Of a stretch of 64,000 nucleotides of DNA, positions 1 through 10,239 are shown in pieces. Every line of letters begins with the position of its first letter. The stretch's first letter is position 1. The position numbers and the translations under genes were made by a program. Origin of the DNA: Streptomyces sp. NBC_00457 (GTDB taxonomy: Bacteria; Actinomycetota; Actinomycetes; Streptomycetales; Streptomycetaceae); NCBI RefSeq assembly GCF_036014015.1, contig NZ_CP107905.1, positions 4,526,001 to 4,590,000 of the forward strand. Reading direction: 5' to 3'. The notes beneath the pieces were generated by a model that had not been told where the DNA came from, searched no databases, and saw only the letters and a list, made by a program, of their open reading frames with translations.

Positions 1-279
1 CGTGGCCTTCCGCACCGGAGGGCGTCGCGCACCACGCTCCCGCGCCCCACGGTCCCGGGCCGCGAAACCGTCCGGCAACCGTGCCGTGAACCCGTCCGGC
101 AGCCCCTCCGCGTCGAGCACCTCGGCCTCGACGATCTCCGGCAACGGCACCTGCCTGACCAGGACTTCCTGCCCGCTGTAGGTGTCGAAGGCCCGGGACT
201 CGGTGAGTTCGTACTCGTCGGACGGCGGCAGCGGCAGGCGGTAGCGGTCGGCGAGTACCCGACCCGCATAGTCGTCCAC
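1..279 (-). CDS. N-terminal part of a kinase-like protein (cut by window edge)
   Basis: A GTG-initiated frame running off the left edge gives 93 residues. It opens with VDDYAGRVLADRYRL, then a stretch that aligns by eye with the N-lobe of the Ser/Thr kinase encoded next door (ADRYRL versus AGRYRL, and YSGQEVLVRQV where kinases have their ATP-binding lysine strand). The Gly-rich nucleotide loop is not recognisable, so this may be a kinase-like or pseudokinase regulator. The neighbour at 434-2479 is a true kinase on the same strand, and Streptomyces has a cluster of such kinases at this place. The start is 154 bases upstream of the next gene's stop. The 3' end is not in the window, so the function stays uncertain. 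Confidence 0.6.
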   Translation of the reverse strand, partial: MDDYAGRVLADRYRLPLPPSDEYELTESRAFDTYSGQEVLVRQVPLPEIVEAEVLDAEGLPDGFTARLPDGFAARDRGARERGARRPPVRKAT

Positions 280-433
280 GTTGCCTCCCCCGGCCGCCCG
301 GTTGGTCAAATCCGTTCGCCTTGCGGCCCGTTATGGATGCGTACGGTCCGCAACCACTCACGATACGTGCCGGAGGCAACCCGCACCGAGGTGATGCCCA
401 GATCTCATGCCCCGTTACGCCGGGCCCGTCACG

Positions 434-2479
434 TCACGACTTGGGTTCGAAACTCTTCGCCAGCGTCTGCCAGGTGTCCTTGCGCAGCTCGCTGCCCCAG
501 TTCGCGGCTTTCGCGGTGTACATCAGCGCATAGCCCTGGTCGTCGTCGACGACGAACCCGCGGTCGATGACCCGGTACTTGGTCCCGCTCTCCACATAGG
601 TGAACTCCCAGTCGGCCGCGTTCCAGCCGCGGTAGCCCACCGCCACTATCCGGATCTTCTTGTACTGGGAGCGCGTCATGTACCGCTCCTGGCTCTTCCA
701 GTCCGCCACCGGGTCACCCTTGGGCGTGGACGTCCAGGCGATCAGCAGCTTCTGCCCGTCGGGCCCGGTGAACCGGTCGCCCGAAGCCCCCGCGGTCTGG
801 AACTTCCACCCCTTGGGCAGCCCGATCGCATAGGTGCCGCCCTGGTGCGTCGACGCCACCCCGGCCGCCCCGCCGGCCTCGGCACCACCGCCACCGCCAC
901 CGGACGCACTCGCGCTCGGCGTACTTCCGGACCCGGAACCGGACGTCGAACCCGCCGTCGACCCCGCTCCGGCGGACTCCGTCGCCTTACTGTCCGTACG
1001 CGTGCCCCCGCCCGCGTCCTCCTTGGTCGAGGCGCTCGCACTCGCCGAGGCGGAGGCCTTGCCGCCGCCGCTCGCCGAGTCGTTCGAACCGTCGTCGTCC
1101 CCGAACATGAACGCCAGCACCGTGCCGAGCACCGCGAGCACGACGACCACCGCGATGATCACCAGCGTGCGCTTCGGCACCACATCGGTGAGCGGCGCCC
1201 GGGGCACGGGCCGCGGCGGCAGGTCCGGCGGCGGCATGACGGGCCATCCCGAACTCCGCCCGCTCGAAGCCGTGTTCGCGGCTTGCGATGATCCGGAGGC
1301 CTCACCCGATGCGAGGCGCTCGCCGGCCGACGCCGACGCCGTACCCGACTCCCCGGACGCGGTCTCAGCCGCACCCTCGGATTCCGAAACCGTCGTCTCG
1401 CTCCCGGACTTGGGGCGAGCGGTGGCCGCGGCCGACGCCGTGGCCGCCCCGGCCGACGCGGCGGCCTTCCGCATGGAACGCAGCGCGCCGCGCAGCCGCT
1501 CACCCGCCTCCGCGCCCGCGGAACCCGCCTTGGCCGCCTTGTCCTTCGGCTCGTCCGGCTGTGCCGGCAGCGGCACGACCTTCGTCGCGTCCGCCGGCGG
1601 CTCCGGCTCGGCCTCCTTCGGCTCGGGCGCGTGGATCACCGCGTTGAGCATGGCGCGCGCACCGGCGTCGTCCAGCCGCTGGGCCGGGTCCTTGGTGAGC
1701 AGGCCGTAGATGACGTCCTTGAGCGGTCCCGCGTTCTTCGGCTCCTCCAGCGGCTCGGTCATCACCGCGGTGAGGGTCGCGATCGCGGACCCCTTGTCGT
1801 ACGGCGGGGCGCCCTCCACCGACGCGTACAGCAGCCCGCCGAGCGACCACAGGTCGGCCGCCGGTCCCGGCTTGTGCCCGCGGGCCCGCTCCGGAGAGAT
1901 GTAGGAGGGGGCGCCGACGAGCATGCCGGTCGATGTGATGGACGGGTCGCCCTCGACCTGCGCGATACCGAAGTCGGTGAGCACGACCCGGTCGGAGCCG
2001 GACTCGAGCAACACGTTCGACGGCTTCACATCGCGGTGCAGGATGCCCTCGCGATGAGCCGAACGCAGCACATCGAGGACCGCGAGGCCCACCTCGGCCG
2101 CGCGCCGGGGCTCCAACAGGCCGTCCTCCCGGATGACCTCGGCGAGCGACTTGCCCTCGACGAGTTCCATCACGATCCACGGCCGGTCGTCCTCGTCGAC
2201 CACGTCGAAGACCGTCACCGCGCTGTTGTTGCGGATCCGCGCGATCGCCTTGGCCTCACGCAGGGTGCGCGTGATGAGCCGTCGTTTCTCGTCCTCGTCG
2301 ATGCTGGACGGAAACCTGAGTTCCTTGACGGCGACCGTCCGGCCCAGGGTTTCGTCCTCGGCACGCCAGACCGTGCCCATGCCGCCGCGGCCGAGCACAT
2401 CTCCCAGCCGGTACCGCCCGGCGAGGAGACGTGCGCTCTTGTCCTGACGGGATGTCCCCGCCCGCTCCGCCTCCGACAT
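434..2479 (-). CDS. Membrane-anchored PASTA-less Ser/Thr protein kinase
   Basis: 681 residues. An N-terminal Hanks-type kinase domain (about residues 20-285) has the Gly-rich loop GRGGMGTV, the VAVKEL lysine, catalytic HRDVKPSN and DFG. A long Ser/Ala/Thr-rich low-complexity linker follows, then one membrane segment near residues 438-460 (IIAVVVVLAVLG). A second Ser/Gly-rich spacer leads to an extracellular domain of about 140 residues with many Trp/Tyr, which I do not recognise as PASTA or another named sensor. It should phosphorylate cytoplasmic targets on Ser/Thr in response to an outside cue. The ATG at 2479 was chosen because AGGGGA lies just upstream; Met codons 9 to 12 bases further out are possible. 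It lies downstream of glpD on the same strand. Confidence 0.9.
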   Translation of the reverse strand: MSEAERAGTSRQDKSARLLAGRYRLGDVLGRGGMGTVWRAEDETLGRTVAVKELRFPSSIDEDEKRRLITRTLREAKAIARIRNNSAVTVFDVVDEDDRPWIVMELVEGKSLAEVIREDGLLEPRRAAEVGLAVLDVLRSAHREGILHRDVKPSNVLLESGSDRVVLTDFGIAQVEGDPSITSTGMLVGAPSYISPERARGHKPGPAADLWSLGGLLYASVEGAPPYDKGSAIATLTAVMTEPLEEPKNAGPLKDVIYGLLTKDPAQRLDDAGARAMLNAVIHAPEPKEAEPEPPADATKVVPLPAQPDEPKDKAAKAGSAGAEAGERLRGALRSMRKAAASAGAATASAAATARPKSGSETTVSESEGAAETASGESGTASASAGERLASGEASGSSQAANTASSGRSSGWPVMPPPDLPPRPVPRAPLTDVVPKRTLVIIAVVVVLAVLGTVLAFMFGDDDGSNDSASGGGKASASASASASTKEDAGGGTRTDSKATESAGAGSTAGSTSGSGSGSTPSASASGGGGGGAEAGGAAGVASTHQGGTYAIGLPKGWKFQTAGASGDRFTGPDGQKLLIAWTSTPKGDPVADWKSQERYMTRSQYKKIRIVAVGYRGWNAADWEFTYVESGTKYRVIDRGFVVDDDQGYALMYTAKAANWGSELRKDTWQTLAKSFEPKS

Positions 2480-2594
2480 GCGTCCCCTCATGCAACCCGC
2501 CCTGACAGAGCCTCCATTGTCTCTTACTCGGCAAGTGCCCGACGCCCAGGGTGCCCCAGGCGCCGAGCGGAAGGGACTGCGGGAGCCGAAGGCT

Positions 2595-4298
2595 CTACAA
2601 CGGCACGATGTCCGGCGCCCCCAGCCTGGCCGCATCCGCCGTCAGGTCGTCCGGCTGGCGCTGCGACTCCCGCTCCGCCTGCACCCGCTTCTCGTAGTGC
2701 TCGATCTCGCGCTCGATGTGGTCCTTGTCCCAGCCGAGGACGGGCGCCATCAGCTCGGCGGCCTCGCGGGCACTGCGCGTGCCCCGGTCGAAGGTCTCGA
2801 TGGAGATACGGGTACGCCGGGTCAGTACGTCGTCCAGGTGCCGTGCTCCCTCGTGCGAGGCGGCGTACACGACCTCGGCGCGCAGATAGTCGTCGGCGGC
2901 CTGCAGGGGCTCACCCAGCGACGCGTCGGCGCCGATGAGGTCGAGGACTTCCTCCGCCATCGCCCCGTACCGGTTCAACAGGTGCTCCACGCGCACCACA
3001 TGGAGCCCCGAGCGGGCGGCGATCCGTGCGCGCGCGTTCCACAGCGCCCGGTAGCCCTCGGCGCCGATCAGCGGGACGTCCTCGGTGACGCACTCGGCGA
3101 CCCGCATGTCGAGGCCGTGCACCGCCTCGTCCACCGCGTCCTTGGCCATCACGCGGTACGTCGTGTACTTGCCGCCCGCGACGACCACCAGCCCCGGCAC
3201 CGGGTGCGCGACGGTGTGCTCGCGGGACAGCTTGCTCGTGGCGTCCGACTCGCCGGCCAGCAGCGGGCGCAGCCCCGCGTACACGCCCTCGACGTCGTCG
3301 CGCGTGAGCGGCACCGCGAGCACGGAGTTCACATGCTCCAGCAGATAGTCGATGTCGGCGCTGGAGGCGGCCGGGTGGGCCTTGTCGAGGTCCCAGTCGG
3401 TGTCGGTGGTGCCGATGATCCAGTGGCGGCCCCACGGGATGACGAACAGCACGGACTTCTCGGTGCGCAGGATCAGGCCGGTCGACGAGTGGATGCGGTC
3501 CTTGGGCACGACCAGGTGGATGCCCTTGGACGCGCGGACGTGGAACTGCCCCCGCTCCCCCACCAGCGCCTGCGTGTCGTCGGTCCACACGCCCGTGGCG
3601 TTGACGATCTGCTTGGCGCGGATCTCGTACTCCCCGCCCGCCTCCACGTCCTGCACCCGGGCCCCGACGACCCGTTCTCCCTCGCGCAGGAAGCCGGTCA
3701 CGCGCGCGCGGTTGGCGGTCTTCGCCCCGTACACCGCGGCGGTGCGCACCAGGGTCGCCACGAAGCGGGCGTCGTCCATCTGCGCGTCGTAGTACTGCAA
3801 CGCGCCGACCAGCGCCTCCGCCTTCAGGGCGGGCGCGACGCGCAGGGCGTGACGGCGGCTCAGGTGGCGGTGCGTGGCCAGGCCCCGGCCGTGGCGGGCC
3901 ATCGACATGGCGTCGTACAGGGCGACGCCCAAGCCGGCGTACAGGCGCTCCCAGCCCTGGTACTGCAGCGGATACAGGAACGGCACCGGCTTCACCAGAT
4001 GCGGGGCCAGCCGCCCCAGCAACAGCCCGCGCTCCTTCAGCGCCTCCCGGACGAGCGCGAAGTCGAGCATCTCCAGATAGCGCAGGCCGCCATGGATCAG
4101 CTTGCTGGACCTGCTCGATGTGCCCGACGCCCAGTCACGTGCCTCGACCAGCCCCGTGGACAGGCCGCGTGTCACCGCGTCCAGGGCCGTGCCGGCGCCG
4201 ACGACGCCGCCGCCCACCACCAGCAGGTCCAGCTCGTGCTCGGCCATTGCTGCCAGGGACTCGGCACGCTGCGCCGGCCCCAGTGTCGCTGTCCTCAC
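2595..4298 (-). CDS. glpD: Glycerol-3-phosphate dehydrogenase, FAD-dependent
   Basis: About 567 residues, normal for aerobic GlpD. It oxidises sn-glycerol 3-phosphate to dihydroxyacetone phosphate and passes electrons to the quinone pool at the membrane. The FAD-binding motif DLLVVGGGVVGAG is near residue 20, followed by SSRSSKLIHGGLRYL and, in the C-terminal half, the GGKYTTYR motif of the DAO/GlpD family, then the C-terminal helical domain. The GTG at 4298 was preferred because AGGAGG sits five bases upstream; a second GTG at 4301 is adjacent. No glpF or glpK is beside it, so it appears to be a stand-alone glp gene. It points away from the nucleotide-sugar dehydrogenase at 4579. Confidence 0.95.
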   Translation of the reverse strand: MRTATLGPAQRAESLAAMAEHELDLLVVGGGVVGAGTALDAVTRGLSTGLVEARDWASGTSSRSSKLIHGGLRYLEMLDFALVREALKERGLLLGRLAPHLVKPVPFLYPLQYQGWERLYAGLGVALYDAMSMARHGRGLATHRHLSRRHALRVAPALKAEALVGALQYYDAQMDDARFVATLVRTAAVYGAKTANRARVTGFLREGERVVGARVQDVEAGGEYEIRAKQIVNATGVWTDDTQALVGERGQFHVRASKGIHLVVPKDRIHSSTGLILRTEKSVLFVIPWGRHWIIGTTDTDWDLDKAHPAASSADIDYLLEHVNSVLAVPLTRDDVEGVYAGLRPLLAGESDATSKLSREHTVAHPVPGLVVVAGGKYTTYRVMAKDAVDEAVHGLDMRVAECVTEDVPLIGAEGYRALWNARARIAARSGLHVVRVEHLLNRYGAMAEEVLDLIGADASLGEPLQAADDYLRAEVVYAASHEGARHLDDVLTRRTRISIETFDRGTRSAREAAELMAPVLGWDKDHIEREIEHYEKRVQAERESQRQPDDLTADAARLGAPDIVPL

Positions 4299-4578
4299 CA
4301 CTGCCTCCTGCTGTCGGTCGCCGGTCCCACCCGTCGGGTGAACCCCGTCCGTCTCCCCCATGCCCAAATTCTGACCGTCATGCCCGACTTCAGCCACCGC
4401 CCGCCCGCCGACCTGTGGACAACTTTCACCGACCTGCCAGAAGACACAAAAAGACACAGGAAAATCAATGCCGTATATCGGTCATATTTACTCCTAGTCT
4501 CACATTGCGCTCGCTCACGCTGTCCACACGACTTGCGCACCTGTCCCGCTTCGGCTACTGGGAAGGACGGCCCACGCC

Positions 4579-5787
4579 ATGCCCGCAGATCTCGCCGTCA
4601 TCGGTCTCGGCCCGTACGGCCTGCCGCTGGCCCAGGCCGCCGTCGCCGCCGGCGTCGCCACGATCGGGTACAAGACGGGGCCCGAGCCCGGCTCCCTCAG
4701 CCCCGCCGAACTGCGCCGGATGCTCTCGGGGGGCTTCCGGCCGACCACCAACCCGGCGGAGCTGGGCCGGGTGCGCACCGCCGTCATCTGCGCCCCGACC
4801 CCCCGGGGCGCGGACGGCGGCCTCGACCTCGGCCAGGTGGAGGCCGCCGCGCGCACCCTGGCCGAGCGGCTGCGCCCGCACACCACGGTGATCCTCGAAT
4901 CCCCCGTACACCCGGGCACCACCGAGGAGTTCCTCCGCCCGCTCCTCGAAGAGGGCTCAGGACTGCGCGCGGGCCGCGACTTCCACCTCGCCTACTCCCC
5001 CAGCCGCGTCGACCCCGGCAACCGCGACTTCACCCCGGCCAACATCCCCAAGGTGATCGGCGGCCTCACCCCCGCCTGCACCGAGTCGGCCGCCGCCTTC
5101 TACGGCCGCCTCACCGACAAGGTGGTACGCGCGCGTGGACCCCGCGAAGCCGAAACCGTGCAGCTCCTGGAGACCAACTTCCGGCACGTCAACATCGCCC
5201 TCGTCAACGAAATGGCCGTCCTCTGCTATGACTTGGGCGTCGACCTCTGGGACGTCATCCGCTGCGCCGAGACCAAGCCCTTCGGCTTCCAGACCTTCCG
5301 CCCCGGCCCCGGCGTCGGCGGCCACTCCGTCCCCCAGGACCTCACCGGCCGCGCCGGCCGCACCCTGCGCATGGTCGAACTCGCCCAGCAGGTCAACAAC
5401 CAGATGCCCCGCTACGTCATCCAGCGCGCCGCCAAGCTCCTCAACGAGCACGGCATGTCCGCCCGCGGCGCCCGCGTCCTCCTCCTCGGCGTCACCTACA
5501 AGCCCGACCTCGCCGACCAACAGTCCACCCCCGCCCAGGAGATCGCCATCCGCCTGATGGAACTCGGCGCCTCCATCAGCTACCACGACCCGTACATCCC
5601 GTCCTGGAACATCCTCGACCGCCCGGTCCCCCGCGCGGACTCCCTGTACGAGGCCGCCGCGGAGGCCGACCTGACGATCCTGCTCCAGCAGCATCGGACG
5701 TATGACCTTCAGGGGCTGTCGGTGAAGGCACAGCTGCTGCTGGATACGCGGGGGGCTACGCCTACGGGGGCGGCGCATCGGTTGTGA
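4579..5787 (+). CDS. UDP-glucose/GDP-mannose dehydrogenase family protein lacking catalytic Cys
   Basis: 402 residues, the usual length of the WecC/UDP-N-acetylmannosamine dehydrogenase type. The N-terminal NAD fold starts AVIGLGPYGLPLA. The central helical domain and C-terminal UDP-binding domain (LLGVTYKPDLAD, SYHDPY) are complete. These enzymes normally carry out two-step NAD-dependent oxidation of a nucleotide sugar to the uronate using a Cys in a GPGVGGHC motif. Here the motif reads GPGVGGHSVPQDL, with Ser at the Cys position, so the second oxidation step is doubtful. A conserved non-standard enzyme or an NDP-sugar-binding protein are both possible. The gene stands alone and no sugar-transferase cluster is nearby. 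Confidence 0.85.
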   Translation: MPADLAVIGLGPYGLPLAQAAVAAGVATIGYKTGPEPGSLSPAELRRMLSGGFRPTTNPAELGRVRTAVICAPTPRGADGGLDLGQVEAAARTLAERLRPHTTVILESPVHPGTTEEFLRPLLEEGSGLRAGRDFHLAYSPSRVDPGNRDFTPANIPKVIGGLTPACTESAAAFYGRLTDKVVRARGPREAETVQLLETNFRHVNIALVNEMAVLCYDLGVDLWDVIRCAETKPFGFQTFRPGPGVGGHSVPQDLTGRAGRTLRMVELAQQVNNQMPRYVIQRAAKLLNEHGMSARGARVLLLGVTYKPDLADQQSTPAQEIAIRLMELGASISYHDPYIPSWNILDRPVPRADSLYEAAAEADLTILLQQHRTYDLQGLSVKAQLLLDTRGATPTGAAHRL

Positions 5788-5859
5788 AGGGGGGCGCGTG
5801 GGGTGCGTGAGCCTCCGGGTTGGTGGCGCGGGGCGTCTGGCGCCAGTACCGTAGAGGCA

Positions 5860-5949
5860 GGTGAAGCCCACCGCAGAGGGCACTGCGTGAGGCTCGTGGA
5901 TGGATCACGGAGTGTCCGCCCCTAGTTCTCGTAGGGACGGCCGCTCACC
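5860..5949. repeat. Structured tandem element, unit 1
   Basis: A 90-bp unit that recurs 103 bp downstream. It is bounded by GGTG and CACC, which could pair as a closing stem. Inside are a first hairpin (AGCC...CGCAG / CTGCG...GGCT) and a second one (CCGCCCCTA / TAGGGACGG), joined by a conserved linker GGATCACGGAGTGTCC. No ORF explains it. The layout looks like a three-way RNA junction, but strand and function are unknown. Confidence 0.6.
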
Positions 5950-5962
5950 ATCACACCAACAA

Positions 5963-6050
5963 GGTGGAGCCCACCGCAGGGCCTACTGCGATGGGCTCCG
6001 AACGGATTACGGGTGTCCGCCCCTACCTCTTATGGGGGCGGCCGCTCACC
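5963..6050. repeat. Structured tandem element, unit 2
   Basis: Second copy of the unit at 5860. Its first hairpin is nearly perfect: GGAGCCCA-C-CGCAG (5966-5979) pairs with CTGCG-A-TGGGCTCC (5986-5999). Its second stem pairs CCGCCCC (6017-6023) with GGGGCGG (6035-6041). The linker GGATTACGGGTGTCC is conserved with unit 1. Pairing is kept while loops and some stem bases differ between copies, which argues for selected secondary structure. Confidence 0.6.
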
Positions 6051-6086
6051 GTCCGTAGTACCACAAGATCCACCTCCTCCGGAACT

Positions 6087-6381
6087 TCACCAGCCGAAGC
6101 CAAGTGCGGTCCCAACGGGTGGGCTTGCGGTGACGTCCCATTGGGCGCCCCCTTCCATGACGCCGCCCAGTAAGCCCGGTGGACGGTCCATTGGAATTCG
6201 GGCCGGGCCCCGAGGGCGGGGTCCGGACCGTGTCCTTGGAAGGGGGCACCCCAGAGGACTGGGGCGCCGATCAAGGACACTACCGACTCCCCACGCCCAT
6301 TCGGCCCACATTCGCCCCAAACGCAACCACGCGCCCCCTCCCACACAACGCGCCCCCACCCAGGCACAGTTGGGCACGCAA
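6087..6381. other. Gene-free, hairpin-rich stretch before guaB3 terminator
   Basis: No convincing coding frame. The clearest structure is a nested hairpin at 6231-6279: TGTCCTTG pairs with CAAGGACA, and within it GGCACCCCAG faces CTGGGGCGCC around a four-base loop. Two CCATTGG-type words (about 6140 and 6188) flank further GC-rich palindromes. It may be part of the same non-coding locus as the tandem units at 5860-6050. Confidence 0.4.
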
Positions 6382-6416
6382 AAGGGCCGGTCACCCCTCC
6401 CGGAGTGACCGGCCCT
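6382..6416. terminator. Strong bidirectional terminator after guaB3
   Basis: A 13-bp perfect stem, AAGGGCCGGTCAC / GTGACCGGCCCTT, with a nine-base loop, ends about 40 bases beyond the guaB3 stop. It would terminate minus-strand guaB3 transcription and anything arriving from the left. Confidence 0.8.
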
Positions 6417-6455
6417 TCCCTGACGCAGACGTAGCCCCAGACGCAGACCTACGGC

Positions 6456-7580
6456 CTACCGCTTGTGCTGCGAGTCAGCCACCGTCACCTCGACCCGCTG
6501 GAACTCCTTCAGCTCGCTGTACCCGGTCGTGGCCATCGCCCGCCGCAGCGCACCGAAGAAGTTCATGGAGCCGTCGGGAGTGTGCGACGGACCCGTCAGC
6601 ACCTCCTCGATCGTGCCGACAGTCCCGAGGTCGACCTTCTTACCGCGCGGCAGTTCCTCGTTGACCGCCTCCATGCCCCAGTGGTGCCCCTGACCCGGCG
6701 CGTCCGAGGCACGCGCGAGCGGGGAGCCCATCATCACCGCGTCCGCACCGCAGGCGACCGCCTTGGGGAGGTCGCCGGACCAGCCGACGCCGCCGTCCGC
6801 GATCACGTGGACGTACCGCCCACCGGACTCGTCCATGTAGTCACGCCGCGCCGCCGCCACATCCGCGACAGCAGTCGCCATGGGCACCTGGATGCCCAGC
6901 ACATTGCGCGTGGTGTGCGCCGCGCCGCCGCCGAAGCCGACGAGGACGCCCGCCGCGCCGGTACGCATCAGGTGCAGGGCCGCGGTGTACGTCGCGCAGC
7001 CGCCGACGATCACCGGGACGTCGAGTTCGTAGATGAACTGCTTCAGGTTGAGCGGCTCGTGCGAACCGGAGACGTGCTCCGCCGAGACGGTCGTGCCGCG
7101 GATGACGAAGATGTCCACGCCCGCGTCCACGACGGCCTTGGAGAACTGGGCCGTGCGCTGCGGGGAGAGCGCGGCAGCGGTGACCACGCCCGAGTCGCGC
7201 ACCTCCTTGATGCGCCGGCCGATCAGCTCCTCCTTGATCGGAGCGGCGTAGATCTCCTGGAGGCGGCGGGTGGCCGCCTCGACGGGGAGGCCGACGATCT
7301 CGTCGAGCAGCGGCTGCGGGTCGTCGTACCGCGTCCACAGGCCTTCGAGGTTCAGCACGCCGAGGCCGCCGAGCTCGCCGATGCGGATCGCGCTGGCCGG
7401 GGAGACGACCGAGTCCATGGGGGCGGCCAGGAAGGGCAGCTCGAAACGGTAGGCGTCGATCTGCCAGGTGATCGAGACCTCCTTCGGGTCGCGCGTACGA
7501 CGGCTGGGGACGACGGCGATGTCGTCGAAGGCGTACGCCCTGCGGCCGCGCTTGCCGCGCCCGATCTCGATCTCAGTCAC
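6456..7580 (-). CDS. guaB3: IMP dehydrogenase family protein GuaB3
   Basis: 374 residues with an IMPDH/GMPR (beta/alpha)8 barrel and no CBS domains, which defines the GuaB3 group. Phosphate-binding and barrel motifs are visible (AAPMDSVVSPA, GGVGWSGDLPKA, MMGSPLARA). The active-site loop reads GFGGGAAHTTRNVLG where IMPDH has a GSICTTR-type motif, so the nucleophilic Cys is absent. True IMP to XMP oxidation by the standard thioimidate route is therefore unlikely, and the real reaction is uncertain. GTG start at 7580. It lies 116 bp downstream of guaB on the same strand with a terminator between them, so it probably has its own promoter in part. Confidence 0.9.
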   Translation of the reverse strand: MTEIEIGRGKRGRRAYAFDDIAVVPSRRTRDPKEVSITWQIDAYRFELPFLAAPMDSVVSPASAIRIGELGGLGVLNLEGLWTRYDDPQPLLDEIVGLPVEAATRRLQEIYAAPIKEELIGRRIKEVRDSGVVTAAALSPQRTAQFSKAVVDAGVDIFVIRGTTVSAEHVSGSHEPLNLKQFIYELDVPVIVGGCATYTAALHLMRTGAAGVLVGFGGGAAHTTRNVLGIQVPMATAVADVAAARRDYMDESGGRYVHVIADGGVGWSGDLPKAVACGADAVMMGSPLARASDAPGQGHHWGMEAVNEELPRGKKVDLGTVGTIEEVLTGPSHTPDGSMNFFGALRRAMATTGYSELKEFQRVEVTVADSQHKR

Positions 7581-7637
7581 GTGTGTGGCCTTTCCCTGAT
7601 GCTTTCAGCGTCTTCCAGTATCGCCGACGGCTACGAC

Positions 7638-7670
7638 AAGGGCGGCCCCGGATGCTGCGGGGCCGCCCTT
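7638..7670. terminator. Terminator between guaB and guaB3
   Basis: A 12-bp perfect stem, AAGGGCGGCCCC / GGGGCCGCCCTT, with a nine-base loop, sits 27 bases beyond the guaB stop. It should separate guaB from guaB3 or attenuate read-through. Confidence 0.8.
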
Positions 7671-7696
7671 GGACACGCTTCACGCGCGCGTGCGCG

Positions 7697-9260
<1,564 letters not shown>

Positions 9261-9356
9261 GTCTCAAATTCCACGGTTCTGGGTGACCACCGGCTTCGTA
9301 TGTTCGTACGGACGTCGCGAGCGGCCTGTTCAAGGAAGGCGCTTACGGCACAGCGG

Positions 9357-10034
9357 TCACTGCTCTGCCAGTGCCCTGAGTCGGCTCAGCGCCCGGTGCT
9401 GCGCCACGCGGACCGCACCGGGTGACATTCCCAACATCTGACCCGTCTCCTCCGCCGTCAAGCCTACGGCGATGCGCAGCAGCAGCAGCTCGCGCTGGTT
9501 CTCCGGGAGGTTGGCCAGCAGTTTCTTGGCCCATTCGGCGTCGCTGCTGAGCAGCGCGCGCTCTTCGGGGCCCAGTGAGTCGTCGGGCCGCTCCGGCATC
9601 TCGTTCGACGGGACCGCCGTCGAACCCGGGTGCCGCATCGCCGCCCGCTGCAGGTCCGCGACCTTGTGCGCGGCGATGGCGAAGACGAAGGCCTCGAAGG
9701 GGCGGCCGGTGTCCTTGTAGCGCGGGAGGGCGAGGAGGACGGCGACGCAGACCTCCTGGGCCAGGTCCTCCACGAAGTGCCGCGCGTCGCCCGGAAGCCG
9801 GGACAGACGGGTGCGGCAGTAGCGCAGGGCCAGGGGGTGAACATGGGCGAGCAGGTCATGCGTCGCCTGCTCGTCCCCGTCGACGGCACGATGAACGAGC
9901 GCTCCGATCGCCCCTTGGGCACGGGATGCCTCGTCATCGCGCATCGGTCCATGGTGCCTTGCGGCCGTCGGGTCCGTGGCACCGCGTCCGTTGTTGTGCA
10001 CCGAAGCGTTATGAGCAGGTGCGCCGGAACTCAT
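9357..10034 (-). CDS. ECF-family RNA polymerase sigma factor, ShbA/SigD type
   Basis: About 225 residues. Region 2 ([15 protein letters not shown]...[14 protein letters not shown]) and region 4 ([12 protein letters not shown]...[31 protein letters not shown]) are clear. Position immediately beside bldM and whiD matches the Streptomyces sigma factor called SigD in S. coelicolor and ShbA in S. griseus, which drives transcription of the principal sigma gene hrdB. This assignment rests on synteny and recall. No anti-sigma gene is adjacent. The start is uncertain: an in-frame ATG at 10034 has GGAAGGG upstream, with others at 10085 and 9944. The C-terminus is intact. Confidence 0.85.
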   Translation of the reverse strand: MSSGAPAHNASVHNNGRGATDPTAARHHGPMRDDEASRAQGAIGALVHRAVDGDEQATHDLLAHVHPLALRYCRTRLSRLPGDARHFVEDLAQEVCVAVLLALPRYKDTGRPFEAFVFAIAAHKVADLQRAAMRHPGSTAVPSNEMPERPDDSLGPEERALLSSDAEWAKKLLANLPENQRELLLLRIAVGLTAEETGQMLGMSPGAVRVAQHRALSRLRALAEQ

Positions 10035-10158
10035 CCCCTGCGCCCTCCCCTTCCGCTCGACCGACTCGTCCCCGAGAGACTCCACACCTCAAGGATGCGG
10101 CATCCGCGCCGAAACGAGCAGCGGGCACCGACGGGACCGATTGACAGACCTCGCAGCC

Positions 10159-10200
10159 GCGCCCCCGAAGGGGCGCGGGGAACTGCGCGACCAGCCACGA
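10159..10200. repeat. Dispersed intergenic repeat (copy 1)
   Basis: GC-rich word of the kind that recurs between Streptomyces genes. It shares GGGGCGCGGGGAACTGCGCG followed by ACCAGCCAC with the copy at 32723-32766, and includes a short inverted repeat, GCGCCCC / GGGGCGC. Found in the bldM-sigma intergenic space. Confidence 0.6.
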
Positions 10201-10239
10201 ACGGCCCGCACCAAAGCAACAACCTGTACGACCGAGTTC

